Source of the DNA: Angustibacter luteus
GTDB lineage: Bacteria; Actinomycetota; Actinomycetes; Actinomycetales; Angustibacteraceae
Direction of reading: 5' to 3'
DNA length: 64,000 nt
Assembly (NCBI RefSeq): GCF_039541115.1
Contig: NZ_BAABFP010000005.1
Location: forward strand, 106,308-170,307
A program made the position numbers and the translations under genes. Positions 29,619 to 39,466 of the stretch are shown in pieces (positions within the stretch are counted from its first letter, which is position 1; every line of letters begins with the position of its first letter). Below the pieces are notes generated by a model. That model was not told the DNA's origin. It did no database searches and saw only the letters and a list, made by a program, of their open reading frames with translations.

Positions 29619-32600
29619 ATGCCGTCGAGCTCCACCCCGTCCTCCGCTGCCCCCTCAGGCGGGCCCTCGTTCGCCCACCTGCACGTGCACACCGAGTACT
29701 CGATGCTCGACGGCGCGGCGCGGATCGACGACCTGATGGCCGAGGCGGCCCGGCAGGGGATGCCCGCCGTCGCGACCACCGACCACGGCTACATCTTCGG
29801 GGCCTACGAGTTCTGGAAGGCCGGCCAGCGGCACGGCGTCAAGCCGATCATCGGGCTCGAGGCGTACCTGACGCCCGGCACCAGCCGATTCGACCGCACC
29901 CGGGTGAAGTTCGGCGACGGCGGCCGCAACGACGTCTCCGGCTCCGGGGCGTACACGCACATGACGATGCTGGCCCGCACGACGGGCGGCATGCACAACC
30001 TGTTCCGGATGGCGTCGCTCGCCTCCTTGGAGGGCTACTACTTCAAGCCCCGGATGGACCGCGAGCTGCTGCAGACCTACGGCGAGGGCCTGCTCGCCAC
30101 CACCGGGTGCCCCAGCGGCGAGGTGCAGACCCGGCTCCGGCTCGGCCAGTACGACAAGGCGGTGGCCGCGGCGGCCGACTTCCGCGACATCTTCGGTGCC
30201 GAGAACTTCTACTGCGAGCTGATGGACCACGGGCTGGGCATCGAGCGCCAGGTCCAGCAGGACCTGCTGCGCCTGGCCCGCGAGCTGGGTCTGCCGCTGG
30301 TGGCGACGAACGACCTGCACTACACCCGGGCCGAGGACGCGAAGGCGCACGCCGCGCTGCTGTGCGTGCAGTCCGGCTCGACCCTCGCCGACCCGAACCG
30401 CTTCAAGTTCGACGCCGACGACTTCTACCTCAAGAGCGCCGCCGAGATGCGGCACACCTGGCGCGAGCTGCCGGAGGCGTGCGACAACACCCTGCTCATC
30501 GCCGAGCGCTGCGAGGTCGGGTTCACCGAGGGCGAGGGCCGGTTCATGCCGCGCTTCCCCTGCCCCGAGGGTGAGGACGAGACCTCGTGGTTCATCAAGG
30601 AGGTCGAGCGAGGGCTGCTGGAGCGCTACCCCTCGGGAGTGCCCGATGCGGTCCGTCGCCGCGCCGAGTACGAGACCGGCGTCATCGTCTCCAAGGGCTA
30701 CGCGGGGTACTTCCTCGTGGTCGCCGACTTCATCGGCTGGGCCAAGGCGCACGGCATCCGGGTCGGCCCCGGCCGCGGGTCGGGCGCGGGCTCGATGTGC
30801 GCCTACGTCATGAAGATCACCGACCTCGACCCGCTGCAGCACGGGCTGATCTTCGAGCGCTTCCTCAACCCCGAGCGCATGTCGATGCCGGACTTCGACG
30901 TCGACTTCGACGAGCGGCGCCGGGGTGAGGTGATCCGCTACGTCACCGAGAAGTACGGCGAGGAGCGCGTCGCCCAGATCGTCACCTACGGCACGATCAA
31001 GGCCAAGCAAGCGGTGAAGGACGCGGCCCGGGTGATGGGCTTCCCGTTCGCGATGGGCGAGAAGCTCACCAAGGCGATGCCGCCGGCCATCATGGGGAAG
31101 GACGTGCCGCTGGCCGGCATCTTCGACCCGAACCACAAGCGGTACAGCGAGGCGGGCGAGTTCCGCGTCGTGCACGACACCGACCCGGACGCGCGCGAGG
31201 TCGTGAAGACCGCGCTGGGGCTGGAGGGGCTCAAGCGCCAGTGGGGCGTGCACGCGGCCGGCGTCATCATGTCCAGCGAGCCGCTGCTCGACCTGATCCC
31301 GATCATGCGCCGCGAGCAGGACGGCCAGATCATCACCCAGTTCGACTACCCGAGCTGCGAGACGCTCGGCCTGGTCAAGATGGACTTCCTGGGCCTGCGC
31401 AACCTCACGATCCTGGACGACGCGCTGATCAACGTCCGGATGAACCGCGACGAAGAGGTCGACCTCGACGCGATGAGCAAGACCCTGAACGACCCGCTGA
31501 CGTTCGAGCTGCTGGGTCGCGGCGACACCCTCGGTGTCTTCCAGTTCGACGGTGGCCCCATGCGGGCTCTGCTGCGGTTGATGAAGCCCGACAACTTCGA
31601 GGACATCTCAGCCGTCGGTGCGCTCTATCGTCCGGGCCCGATGGGCGCGAACAGCCACACGAACTACGCGCTGCGCAAGAACGGTGCGCAAGAGGTCAGC
31701 TACCTGCACCCTGAGCTCGCCGAGGCGCTCGAGCCGATCCTCGGCACCACGTACGGCCTGATCGTGTATCAGGAGCAGGTCATCCTGATCGCCCAGCAGC
31801 TGGCCGGCTACTCGCTGGGCAAGGCCGACCTGCTGCGCAAGGCGATGGGCAAGAAGAAGCGCGAGGTGCTGGACGCCGAGTTCGTCGGGTTCGAGGCGGG
31901 CATGAAGGAGCGCGGGTTCTCGGCGGCGTCGATCAAGGCACTGTGGGACGTGCTGGTGCCCTTCTCCGACTATGCGTTCAACAAGGCGCACAGCGCGGCG
32001 TACGGCCTGGTGTCGTACTGGACGGCGTACCTGAAGGCGCACTACCCCGCCGAGTACATGGCTGCCGTGCTGACCAGCGTGCGCGATGACAAGGACAAGT
32101 CGGCGCTGTACCTGGGGGAGTGCCGGCGGATGGGCATCAAGGTGCTCCCGCCGGACGTGAACGAGTCCGTCGCGAACTTCGCCGCGGTCGGCACCGACAT
32201 CCGGTTCGGTCTCGCCGCGATCCGCAACGTGGGGACGAACGTCGTCGAGGCGATCGTGGCGACCCGTGAGCAGAAGGGCGCGTTCACCTCGTTCAAGGAC
32301 TTCCTGCGCAAGGTGCCGGCGGTCGTCTGCAACAAGCGCACGATCGAGTCGCTGGCCAAGGGCGGCGCCTTCGACTCGATGGGCCACCCTCGTGGCGGCC
32401 TGGTCAAGATCCACGAGCAGTACGTCGAGACGCTGGTCGAGGTCAAGAAGAAGGAGGCCATCGGCCAGGACTCCCTGTTCGCCTCGCTGATGCCCGGCCC
32501 GCAGGACGACGCCGGTTCGCTGGACGACTACGACGGCCTGCCGGAGATCCCGCCCTTCGAGTGGGAGAAGCGGGACAAGCTCCGCTTCGAGCGCGAGATG

Positions 32601-33200
32601 CTCGGGCTGTACGTGAGCGACCACCCCTTGTTCGGCATCGAGCACGTGCTCAGCAGCGCCGCGGACTGCTCGATCGCCTCGCTCCTCACGGACGAGTCGC
32701 GGCCGGACGGCGCCAACGTGACCATCGCGGGCATGATCAGCGGCCTCCAGCGCAAGATGACCAAGGCGGGCAACCCGTGGGCCATCGCGACGGTCGAGGA
32801 CCTCGAGGGAGCCGTCGAGGTGCTCTTCTTCCCGCAGAGCTACCAGACCGTCTCCACGATGCTGGCCGAGGACCTCGTGGTCGTGGTCCGCGGGCGGCTG
32901 AACCGCCGCGACGAGGTGCCCACCCTGTACGCGCAGGAGATGACGATCCCCGACGTGAGCGAGGGCCCGCGCGGTCCGGTCGTCATCGCGATGCCGCTGG
33001 CCAGGTGCACCCCGCCGGTCGCGGAGCGGCTGAAGGACGTGCTGGCCACCCATCCCGGTGTGACCGAGGTGCACCTGCGGCTGACCCAGTCCGGCAAGGC
33101 CACGGTGATGCGGTTGGACGATCGGCTCCGGGTCACCGCCGGCCCAGCGCTGTTCGGTGAGCTGAAGCAGCTGCTCGGCCCGTCCTGCCTCGTCGGGTGA
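29619..33200 (+). CDS. dnaE: DNA polymerase III alpha subunit
   Basis: 1193 residues, full length for DnaE1. Main replicative polymerase. The N-terminal PHP domain begins FAHLHVHTEYSMLDGAARIDDLM and keeps its metal-binding His residues (TTDHGYIFGAYEFW). The catalytic palm has GPGRGSGAGS and the PDFDVDFDERRR motif (about residues 425-436). The finger and tandem HhH regions follow (FNKAHSAAYGLVSYWTAYLKAHYPAEY near 785-811), then an OB fold (VTIAGMISGLQRKMTKAGNPWA near 1033-1054). The intact PHP site suggests proofreading in cis, as in mycobacterial DnaE1. Confidence 0.97.
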   Translation: MPSSSTPSSAAPSGGPSFAHLHVHTEYSMLDGAARIDDLMAEAARQGMPAVATTDHGYIFGAYEFWKAGQRHGVKPIIGLEAYLTPGTSRFDRTRVKFGDGGRNDVSGSGAYTHMTMLARTTGGMHNLFRMASLASLEGYYFKPRMDRELLQTYGEGLLATTGCPSGEVQTRLRLGQYDKAVAAAADFRDIFGAENFYCELMDHGLGIERQVQQDLLRLARELGLPLVATNDLHYTRAEDAKAHAALLCVQSGSTLADPNRFKFDADDFYLKSAAEMRHTWRELPEACDNTLLIAERCEVGFTEGEGRFMPRFPCPEGEDETSWFIKEVERGLLERYPSGVPDAVRRRAEYETGVIVSKGYAGYFLVVADFIGWAKAHGIRVGPGRGSGAGSMCAYVMKITDLDPLQHGLIFERFLNPERMSMPDFDVDFDERRRGEVIRYVTEKYGEERVAQIVTYGTIKAKQAVKDAARVMGFPFAMGEKLTKAMPPAIMGKDVPLAGIFDPNHKRYSEAGEFRVVHDTDPDAREVVKTALGLEGLKRQWGVHAAGVIMSSEPLLDLIPIMRREQDGQIITQFDYPSCETLGLVKMDFLGLRNLTILDDALINVRMNRDEEVDLDAMSKTLNDPLTFELLGRGDTLGVFQFDGGPMRALLRLMKPDNFEDISAVGALYRPGPMGANSHTNYALRKNGAQEVSYLHPELAEALEPILGTTYGLIVYQEQVILIAQQLAGYSLGKADLLRKAMGKKKREVLDAEFVGFEAGMKERGFSAASIKALWDVLVPFSDYAFNKAHSAAYGLVSYWTAYLKAHYPAEYMAAVLTSVRDDKDKSALYLGECRRMGIKVLPPDVNESVANFAAVGTDIRFGLAAIRNVGTNVVEAIVATREQKGAFTSFKDFLRKVPAVVCNKRTIESLAKGGAFDSMGHPRGGLVKIHEQYVETLVEVKKKEAIGQDSLFASLMPGPQDDAGSLDDYDGLPEIPPFEWEKRDKLRFEREMLGLYVSDHPLFGIEHVLSSAADCSIASLLTDESRPDGANVTIAGMISGLQRKMTKAGNPWAIATVEDLEGAVEVLFFPQSYQTVSTMLAEDLVVVVRGRLNRRDEVPTLYAQEMTIPDVSEGPRGPVVIAMPLARCTPPVAERLKDVLATHPGVTEVHLRLTQSGKATVMRLDDRLRVTAGPALFGELKQLLGPSCLVG

Positions 33201-33204
33201 GGAT

Positions 33205-33242
33205 CCGTCCGTTCGGGGGCCTGTAGGACGGTTTCGCCCCCG
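33205..33242 (+). terminator. possible terminator after dnaE
   Basis: Two alternative stems overlap: CCGTCC (33205-33210) with GGACGG (33226-33231), followed by TTTC; and CGGGGGC (33214-33220) with GCCCCCG (33236-33242). They cannot form together. Either could end the dnaE transcript. Confidence 0.35.
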
Positions 33243-33259
33243 GTGTCGGACGCCTTGCC

Positions 33260-33265
33260 TAGACT
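33260..33265 (+). promoter_or_regulatory. candidate -10 for the DUF3352 gene
   Basis: TAGACT lies 53 bases before the start codon, leaving a leader of about 45 bases that ends with CCAGGGGGA as a ribosome-binding site. No clear -35 is seen. Confidence 0.4.
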
Positions 33266-33318
33266 GACCCGACTCCCGCGGGGCGTTCCTGTGGGCGAGC
33301 AACCAGGGGGACCCTTCC

Positions 33319-34872
33319 ATGACCCAGCCGCCGAGCGGTGCCACGCCGCCCCGCGACGACCACGACCAGACCGCGAGCCAGCCCTGGGCACCCCAGCCCT
33401 ACGCAGGCGGCGAGGTGCTCGACGCCAGCCAGGGAGCCGACGGAGGGCCCGAGTCATCCAGCGGCCGCCGTCGCGGTGTGCTGATCGGCGCGGGCGTGCT
33501 CGTCGTCGCGCTGCTCGGTGCCGGCGCCGCCTTCGCCGCCGCCAAGCTCGGCGGCGGCGGCGCGCAGCCGGACGAGGCCGTGCCGGCATCGGCGGTGGCG
33601 TTCGTGGCCGTCGACCTGGACCCGTCCTCGGGTCAGAAGATCGACGCCCTGCGGTTCCTGCGCAAGTTCCCCAAGGCCGCCGACCAGATCGGCAAGGACG
33701 ACGACCTGCGCAAGGCCCTGTTCGACTCGCTCAAGGACGACGGCACGGTCACGGGCGACTGGGCCACGGACGTCGAGCCGTGGCTGGGCGACCGGGCCGG
33801 CGTGGCCGTGCTGCCGCCGGTGCAGGACGGGGACGACCCGGGGGTGGTCGTGGTCCTCGCGGTCAAGGACCAGGGCAAGGCGAAGGCCGGCCTGGCCAAG
33901 GTCGCCGGCGGCGACGCGTCCTGCGAGGTCACGGCCGACTTCGCCGTCTGCGCTGAGGAGGCGGCCACCGCCAAGAAGGCGGTCGCGGACGCCGAGCGGA
34001 GCCCGCTGTCGGAGTCGAAGAACTACGCCAGTGACGTGGACGCCGTGGGAGACACCGGCATCGTGCACGCCTGGGTCGACGTCGCTGCGGCGCAGGCCGT
34101 CGTGCCCACCACCGGTGGCGTGGACTCGACCCTCAGCGGTCTGGACGCGAGCGGCCGGGTGGCGGTCGCCCTGCGCTTCGACGGCCCGCACCTCGAGCTG
34201 GCCGGCAAGACGGTCGGCGCCAAGCTGCCCGCGAAGGCCGGCAGCGTGTCCATGGCCGACCTGCCGGCCTCCTCGCTGGCGGCCGTGGGCGTCAGCGGTG
34301 CCGACGAGTCGGTCCGGGCCGCGTACGACCGGCTGCGCAAGGCCGCCGAGCAGGCGCTCGGCGCAGGCGCTCTCGACCAGCAGCTCGACGCGATCCAGCA
34401 GGAGACCGGGATCGCCGTCCCGGACGACGTCGTCAAGGCGCTGGGTGACCGGGTCTCCGTGGTGTTCGGTGGCCTCGACGGCCAGACCCCGAAGGTCGCT
34501 GCCCGCCTGAGCGGCGATCGCGGGACCCTCGACAAGATCGTCAACGCCGCCCGTGAGCAGGGTGGACTCGAGCTGGCCACGGCCCCGGCCGGTGCAGACA
34601 CCGTGCTGGCGTCCACGCAGGCCTACGCGGACGAGGTCGCCAAGGGCAAGGGGCTGGGGTCTGCCAAGGCCTTCACCAACGCGGTCCCGAGCGCGAAGGA
34701 CGCCCAGGCGGTGCTGTACGTCGACATCGCCCAGGTCGTCGCCCAGCTGGGTGACGAGATGAACATCAGCGACGAGGACCGCAAGGTTCTCGCACCCCTG
34801 TCCTCGTTCGGGGCGAGCCTGCACCGAGACGGGGGCGACGCCACGTTCGACATCCGGCTCACCACGAAGTGA
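33319..34872 (+). CDS. DUF3352 family membrane-anchored protein
   Basis: 517 residues from ATG 33319. A cytoplasmic Pro/Gln/Ser-rich N-terminus of about 50 residues ends in GRRRG, and one transmembrane helix spans about 54-75. A long extracytoplasmic domain follows that begins ASAVAFVAVDLDPSSGQKIDALRFLRKFP. This is the pattern of actinobacterial DUF3352 proteins as I recall them. Two Cys residues near 203 and 211 could form a disulfide. The function is unknown. It is followed 22 bases later by another membrane-protein gene. Confidence 0.75.
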   Translation: MTQPPSGATPPRDDHDQTASQPWAPQPYAGGEVLDASQGADGGPESSSGRRRGVLIGAGVLVVALLGAGAAFAAAKLGGGGAQPDEAVPASAVAFVAVDLDPSSGQKIDALRFLRKFPKAADQIGKDDDLRKALFDSLKDDGTVTGDWATDVEPWLGDRAGVAVLPPVQDGDDPGVVVVLAVKDQGKAKAGLAKVAGGDASCEVTADFAVCAEEAATAKKAVADAERSPLSESKNYASDVDAVGDTGIVHAWVDVAAAQAVVPTTGGVDSTLSGLDASGRVAVALRFDGPHLELAGKTVGAKLPAKAGSVSMADLPASSLAAVGVSGADESVRAAYDRLRKAAEQALGAGALDQQLDAIQQETGIAVPDDVVKALGDRVSVVFGGLDGQTPKVAARLSGDRGTLDKIVNAAREQGGLELATAPAGADTVLASTQAYADEVAKGKGLGSAKAFTNAVPSAKDAQAVLYVDIAQVVAQLGDEMNISDEDRKVLAPLSSFGASLHRDGGDATFDIRLTTK

Positions 34873-34894
34873 GCCGACAGTCGATGATGTGGTC

Positions 34895-35419
34895 GTGAGC
34901 ATCAGCGCCGGAGTCGTCATCCAGCCCGCCGCCGCCCCCCGCAGGGGGTGGCGGCGGCTGGGGCGCGTCACGCTCATCGACCTCGGCCTGGCCGTGGTCG
35001 GGGGGGTTCTGCTCGGCGTCGCGTGGCGCCTGCTCGCACCCGTCGCGACCGCTCAGCTGATCGACGGCGGCGTCTACCTGCAGGGCCACCAGGAGCTGGA
35101 GGCCGCGCAGGACGGGTGGCTCGCCATCGTGCTGGGCCTGGCCGGCGTCCTGGTGGCGACGGTCCAGGCCGTCCGGGCCCGCGAGCCTCAGGCCGTGCGA
35201 GCGGTGCTGGCCGTCGTCGGGCTGGGGATCGCCGGGGTGATCGCCTGGCAGGTCGGCCAGTGGCTCGGCCCGGACTCGTTGCGCCACCAGATCGACGCGC
35301 ACACCACGCCACTGCGCACGCCGCTGGAGCTGCACTCGGCGGGGGTCCTGCTGTTCGGGCCGCTGCTGTTCGCCATCACCCGCTGCCTCGCCGCCCTGTT
35401 CAGCGCCCCGCGCCGCTGA
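34895..35419 (+). CDS. small four-helix membrane protein, possibly DUF2567-like
   Basis: 174 residues if GTG 34895 is used; GTG 34889 is also possible. GATGAT ends six bases before GTG 34895, which fits a leaderless start, although that -10 is weak. Four hydrophobic segments lie near 25-45, 66-86, 92-115 and 145-167. The segment between helices 1 and 2, GGVYLQGHQELEAAQDGWLAIV, recalls DUF2567 proteins of actinobacteria, but that is only a remembered resemblance. No function can be given. It converges on the LON-domain gene with 17 bases between them. Confidence 0.65.
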   Translation: MSISAGVVIQPAAAPRRGWRRLGRVTLIDLGLAVVGGVLLGVAWRLLAPVATAQLIDGGVYLQGHQELEAAQDGWLAIVLGLAGVLVATVQAVRAREPQAVRAVLAVVGLGIAGVIAWQVGQWLGPDSLRHQIDAHTTPLRTPLELHSAGVLLFGPLLFAITRCLAALFSAPRR

Positions 35420-35436
35420 ACGCGTCCGGGAGGCCG

Positions 35437-36117
35437 CTAACCGCGGTCGGACGGGCGCCGGGCCAGGTCCACGGCCGGGACCGACGGCACCACGGACCAC
35501 AGGACGCGTTCGCGACGGAGCAGGCTGCGCGCGGTGCGCAACCTGGCTGCCGCGTCCGACGCGGCCAGCAGGGACTGCCGCTCCGCCAGGTGCAGGAGCA
35601 TCGAGGCGGTGATCACGTACGACAGCAGGGTCGGGTCCTCCAGCGCGGGGGAGGTGGTGGCGCCGTCGCGGCCCATGCCGAGGCGGTCGCAGTACTCGAC
35701 GAACTCGCTGCGGACCTCCTCGACCAGCAGCGGGTCGACGGGCGTGGCCGGCTCGTCGAGCCACGCGACCTCACCCGTCAGGTAGGCCGTCCCCGCGTCG
35801 CCGTCCAGCCGATCCAGCCGGAACCGCTCACGCCCGACCGCGACGACGTCGCAGCTGCCGTCGTCGTTGCGGTCGACCTCCAGGACCTCGGCGGCGCAGC
35901 CCACGTCGAAGAGCGCACCGAGCCGGTTCGCCCCCACCTCGTGCCCCTTGCGGATCCCCAGGACGCCGAACCTGGCCCCCGGGACGGGCTGCTGCTCGTC
36001 GTCGCCGAGGACGTCACGCAGCAGGTCGAGGTACCGCGGTTCGAACAGGTGCAGTGGCAGGACCTCGCCCGGCACCAGGACGGTGCCGAGCGGGAAGAGC
36101 GGCAGTCGCGCGGTCAC
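35437..36117 (-). CDS. LON substrate-binding domain protein
   Basis: 226 residues from GTG 36117. It consists only of the N-terminal substrate-binding domain of Lon protease, opening LPLFPLGTVLVPGEVLPLHLFEPRY, with no ATPase or protease part. A matching YLTGEVAWLDEP strand lies near 110. Such stand-alone LON-domain proteins are widespread, with unknown roles. It overlaps the end of the FetB-like gene by 4 bp. It may also have its own promoter inside that gene (36124-36129). Confidence 0.88.
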   Translation of the reverse strand: MTARLPLFPLGTVLVPGEVLPLHLFEPRYLDLLRDVLGDDEQQPVPGARFGVLGIRKGHEVGANRLGALFDVGCAAEVLEVDRNDDGSCDVVAVGRERFRLDRLDGDAGTAYLTGEVAWLDEPATPVDPLLVEEVRSEFVEYCDRLGMGRDGATTSPALEDPTLLSYVITASMLLHLAERQSLLAASDAAARLRTARSLLRRERVLWSVVPSVPAVDLARRPSDRG

Positions 36118-36920
36118 CGCCCCACTCTAGGCACGATGCCCGTCAGCCACCCGCGCGCGATCAGCTCCACGGCCACCATCACGGCAACCGACTGGACCAT
36201 GAGCAGCGCGACCAGGACCACGAGCTGCACCGCGGCGGCGTCGACCGGGCTGGCCCCGCCCAGCAGCATCCCCACGAAGGCACCCGGCAGCGTGACCAGC
36301 CCGACCGTCCGCGTCTGGTCCAGCCCGGGCACCAGGGCCAGCGCTGCGTCGTCCCGGGCCACCAGCAACGCGGAATCGCGCGAGCTCAGCCCGATGGAGA
36401 CCCCGGCCTCGTACTCGCCCCACCTGGTCGTCAGCGCGTCCAGGCAACGCCGTCCGGCCAGCACCGTGGCGGTCATGGCACCGCCGACGAGGATCCCGCC
36501 GATCGGCACCAACGCCGTGCCCTCGAGCGGGACCAGACCGGTCACCAGCACGAGCAGCAGCGCCGGGACGGACCCCGCCAGGACGGGCAGGAAGGCGAGC
36601 AGCCCACTGCGCTCGCGGGTCAGCCGGCGACCGGCCGTCACGCTGGCGACGGTCGCCATCAGCAGCAGGAAGGCGAAGGTCAGGGCGAGCGAGTCCAGGA
36701 CCGCCGCGATGATCAGGGCGACCACCAGCAGCTGGAGCAGTGCCCGCCCGTTCGCGCGCAGCACCGCCCAGCCCTGCCCGAGGGAACCCGCCACGTTGAC
36801 CAGCACCGCAGCGGCCGTGCTGAGCACCACGACCAGGACGAGGGCGACCCGGGCAGAGGTGTCGTCCAGGCTGACGACGGCGGCCGACCGCAGCAGTCCT
36901 GACGTCGCCGTGACCAGCAC
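36114..36920 (-). CDS. FetB/UPF0014 family membrane permease
   Basis: 268 residues from GTG 36920. About seven transmembrane helices with the UPF0014 features ANGRALLQLLVVALIIAAVLDS, TLPGAFVGMLLGGASPVDAAAVQLVVLVALL and a C-terminal VAVELIARGWL. In E. coli FetAB this family is the permease of an ABC exporter linked to iron; the ATPase partner FetA is not encoded next to this gene. The start codon is six bases after a minus-strand TACGTT. It diverges from hisD across 69 bases. Confidence 0.8.
   Translation of the reverse strand: MLVTATSGLLRSAAVVSLDDTSARVALVLVVVLSTAAAVLVNVAGSLGQGWAVLRANGRALLQLLVVALIIAAVLDSLALTFAFLLLMATVASVTAGRRLTRERSGLLAFLPVLAGSVPALLLVLVTGLVPLEGTALVPIGGILVGGAMTATVLAGRRCLDALTTRWGEYEAGVSIGLSSRDSALLVARDDAALALVPGLDQTRTVGLVTLPGAFVGMLLGGASPVDAAAVQLVVLVALLMVQSVAVMVAVELIARGWLTGIVPRVGR
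36124..36129 (-). promoter_or_regulatory. possible internal leaderless -10 for the LON-domain gene
   Basis: On the minus strand TAGAGT ends six bases before the GTG start at 36117. It lies inside the 3' end of the upstream permease gene. Confidence 0.35.
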
Positions 36921-36926
36921 GTGGGA

Positions 36927-36932
36927 AACGTA
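36927..36932 (-). promoter_or_regulatory. leaderless -10 element of the FetB-like gene
   Basis: On the minus strand TACGTT ends six bases before the GTG at 36920. No ribosome-binding site precedes that start. Confidence 0.4.
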
Positions 36933-36977
36933 CCGCGCACGACGTGGCAGCCGGGCCGTCGCGTCGGCGTCCCTGAC

Positions 36978-36983
36978 TAGAAT
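36978..36983 (+). promoter_or_regulatory. leaderless -10 element of the his operon
   Basis: TAGAAT ends six bases before the hisD GTG. It faces the divergent permease promoter, with 45 bases between the two hexamers. No attenuator or T-box-like leader is possible in a leaderless message. Confidence 0.55.
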
Positions 36984-36989
36984 GTCCGG

Positions 36990-38327
36990 GTGATCGCGCG
37001 TACCGACCTGCGCGGACGCCCGCTGGACGCGGCGTCGCTGCGACAGGTGCTGCCCCGGGCCGAGTTCGACGTCGAGGCCGCCCTCGACGCCGTCCGACCG
37101 ATCTGCGCGCAGGTGCAGCACGGTGGCGCCGGGGCGCTGCGCGACCTCGGCGAGCGGTTCGACGGCGTGCGCCCGACCGACCTGCGGGTGCCGGCCGCGG
37201 CCCTGCACGACGCGCTCGCCCAGCTCGACGACGGCGTCCGCGCCGCCCTCGAGGAGTCGATCCGACGCACCCGGCTCGTGCACCGCGACCAGCGCCGCCA
37301 CGACGTGACCACCCAGGTCGCCGAGGGTGGCACGGTCACCGAGCGCTGGATCCCGGTCGGCCGGGTCGGCCTCTACGCCCCCGGCGGGCTCGCGGTGCTG
37401 GCCAGCAGCGTCGTGATGAACGCCGTCCCCGCCCAGGAGGCCGGCGTCCCGTCCATCGCCCTCGCCAGCCCGCCCCAGCGTGACAACCCGCCGCGGTTCG
37501 CCGGCCTGCCGCACCCGACGGTGCTGGCCGCCTGCGCCCTGCTGGGCATCGACGAGGTCTACGCCGTCGGCGGCGCCCAGGCCATCGCGATGTTCGCCTA
37601 CGGCGCCCGCGAGGACGACGGCACCGTGGTCTGCGCGCCGGTCAACCTGGTCACCGGCCCGGGCAACATCTACGTGGTGGCCGCCAAGCGCCTGCTCAAG
37701 GGCGTCATCGGCATCGACTCCGAGGCCGGCCCCACCGAGATCGCCGTGCTCGCCGACGACACGGCCGACCCGCACCTCGTCGCCGCGGACCTCGTCAGCC
37801 AGGCCGAGCACGACCCGCTGGCCGCGGCAGTCCTGGTCACCGACGACGAGGACCTCGCAGACGCCGTGGAGGCGGCGCTCGCCGAGCAGGTCGCCGCCAC
37901 CAAGCACACCGAGCGAGTCCGTGCCGCGCTCGGCGGACGCCAGTCCGGCATCGTCCTGGTCGACGACCTCGAGGCCGGTCTCGCGGTGTGCGACGCCTAC
38001 GCCGCCGAGCACCTCGAGATCCACACCCGGGACGCCGCCGCCGTGGCCGCCCGGGTGCGCAACGCCGGGGCGATCTTCGTCGGTCCCTACGCCCCCGTCT
38101 CGCTCGGTGACTACCTTGCAGGCAGCAACCACGTGCTGCCGACCGGCGGCTGCGCCTGCCACTCCAGCGGCCTGTCCGTGCAGTCCTTTCTGCGCGGCGT
38201 GCACGTCATCGAGTACGACCGGGCGGCCCTCGAGCAGGTCGCCGACCACGTCGTGGCGCTGGCCGAGGCCGAGGACCTGCCCGGGCACGGCGACGCCGTG
38301 CGGGCCCGTGCCCGCGGCCGCGGGTGA
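36990..38327 (+). CDS. hisD: histidinol dehydrogenase
   Basis: 445 residues from GTG 36990. Zinc enzyme performing the last two NAD-dependent oxidations of histidine synthesis. Signatures: [25 protein letters not shown] near 126-150, [12 protein letters not shown] near 194-205, the nucleotide loop [14 protein letters not shown] near 219-232, [11 protein letters not shown] near 267-277, EHLEIHT near 339-345, and [20 protein letters not shown] near 384-403. First gene of the his operon; it overlaps hisC by 4 bp. Confidence 0.97.
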   Translation: MIARTDLRGRPLDAASLRQVLPRAEFDVEAALDAVRPICAQVQHGGAGALRDLGERFDGVRPTDLRVPAAALHDALAQLDDGVRAALEESIRRTRLVHRDQRRHDVTTQVAEGGTVTERWIPVGRVGLYAPGGLAVLASSVVMNAVPAQEAGVPSIALASPPQRDNPPRFAGLPHPTVLAACALLGIDEVYAVGGAQAIAMFAYGAREDDGTVVCAPVNLVTGPGNIYVVAAKRLLKGVIGIDSEAGPTEIAVLADDTADPHLVAADLVSQAEHDPLAAAVLVTDDEDLADAVEAALAEQVAATKHTERVRAALGGRQSGIVLVDDLEAGLAVCDAYAAEHLEIHTRDAAAVAARVRNAGAIFVGPYAPVSLGDYLAGSNHVLPTGGCACHSSGLSVQSFLRGVHVIEYDRAALEQVADHVVALAEAEDLPGHGDAVRARARGRG

Positions 38328-39466
38328 GCACCGTCAATAGACTCGACCCCGTGGGCTCCACCTCCGTCGGTCCGGGTCTTGACGCGCTGCCGTTGCGCGA
38401 CGACCTGCGCGGTCGCCTGCCCTACGGTGCACCGCAGATCGACGTCCCCGTTCGGTTGAACACCAACGAGAACTCCTACCCCCTGCCCGAGCCGGCGGCG
38501 CTCGCGGTCGTCGCGGCGCTCGCCCTCGAGGTCCGTCAGCTCAACCGCTACCCCGACCGTGAGTTCACCGCCCTCCGTACGGCGCTCGCCACGTATCTCG
38601 GGCACGACCTGACCGCGGACCAGGTCTGGGCGGCGAACGGCTCCAACGAGGTGCTGCTGCACCTGTTCCAGGCGTTCGGCGGCCCGGGACGCACGGCCCT
38701 GGGCTTCACCCCGGCGTACTCGATGCACCCCAACATCGCCGCGACCTCGGCGACGGCGTGGGTGGACGGTCTGCGCGGTGCGCCATCCGGACAGTTCGAC
38801 CTGACCGCCGAGTCGGCGGCCGAGCAGGTCGCCCGGCACGACCCCGACCTCGTCATGCTCTGCTCGCCGAACAACCCGACCGGCACCGCCCTCGGGCTGG
38901 ACGTCGTCACCGCCGTGTACGACGCCACGGACCGCGCGGTGGTGGTGGTGGACGAGGCCTACGCGGAGTTCGCCCGGACCGGCACGGCCAGCGCGTTGAC
39001 CCTGCTGCCCGGTCGCGAGCGCCTCGTCGTGACCCGCACCATGAGCAAGGCGTTCGCGTTGGCCGGCGCGCGACTGGGCTACCTGGCGGCCGACCCGGCG
39101 GTGTGCGACGCCCTGCGGCTGGTCCGGTTGCCCTACCACCTGTCGTCGCTGACCCAGGCGGCCGCGCTGGCGGCCGTCCGGCACGCACCCGACCTGCTGG
39201 GCAGCGTGCAGGTGCTGCGCGAGCAGCGCGACCGCATCGTGACCGAGCTGGCGGGGCTGGGCCTGGCCCCGGTGCCCAGCGACGCGAACTTCGTGCTCTT
39301 CGGCGGCCTGGCCGATCCCGTGGCCACCTGGCAGGCGCTGCTCGAGCACGGCGTCCTGGTCCGGGACGTCGGGATCCCCGGGCACCTGCGCGTGACGGCC
39401 GGGAACCCGGACGAGACCAGCGCCTTCCTCACTGCCCTGACCCGCGTCCTCGAGGAGACACCGTGA
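38324..39466 (+). CDS. hisC: histidinol-phosphate aminotransferase
   Basis: 380 residues from GTG 38324; an alternative GTG at 38351 follows a good -10 hexamer and gives 371 residues. Fold I PLP aminotransferase. Motifs: [11 protein letters not shown] near 45-55, [10 protein letters not shown] near 102-111, [12 protein letters not shown] near 180-191, [11 protein letters not shown] near 205-215, and the PLP lysine Lys242 in [16 protein letters not shown]. The C-terminal arginine region [16 protein letters not shown] is intact. It overlaps hisD and hisB by 4 bp. Confidence 0.96.
   Translation: MSTVNRLDPVGSTSVGPGLDALPLRDDLRGRLPYGAPQIDVPVRLNTNENSYPLPEPAALAVVAALALEVRQLNRYPDREFTALRTALATYLGHDLTADQVWAANGSNEVLLHLFQAFGGPGRTALGFTPAYSMHPNIAATSATAWVDGLRGAPSGQFDLTAESAAEQVARHDPDLVMLCSPNNPTGTALGLDVVTAVYDATDRAVVVVDEAYAEFARTGTASALTLLPGRERLVVTRTMSKAFALAGARLGYLAADPAVCDALRLVRLPYHLSSLTQAAALAAVRHAPDLLGSVQVLREQRDRIVTELAGLGLAPVPSDANFVLFGGLADPVATWQALLEHGVLVRDVGIPGHLRVTAGNPDETSAFLTALTRVLEETP
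38338..38343 (+). promoter_or_regulatory. possible internal leaderless -10 for hisC
   Basis: TAGACT lies just inside hisC as annotated and ends seven bases before GTG 38351, an in-frame alternative start that would remove nine residues. This suggests that hisC could also be transcribed without hisD. Confidence 0.35.
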
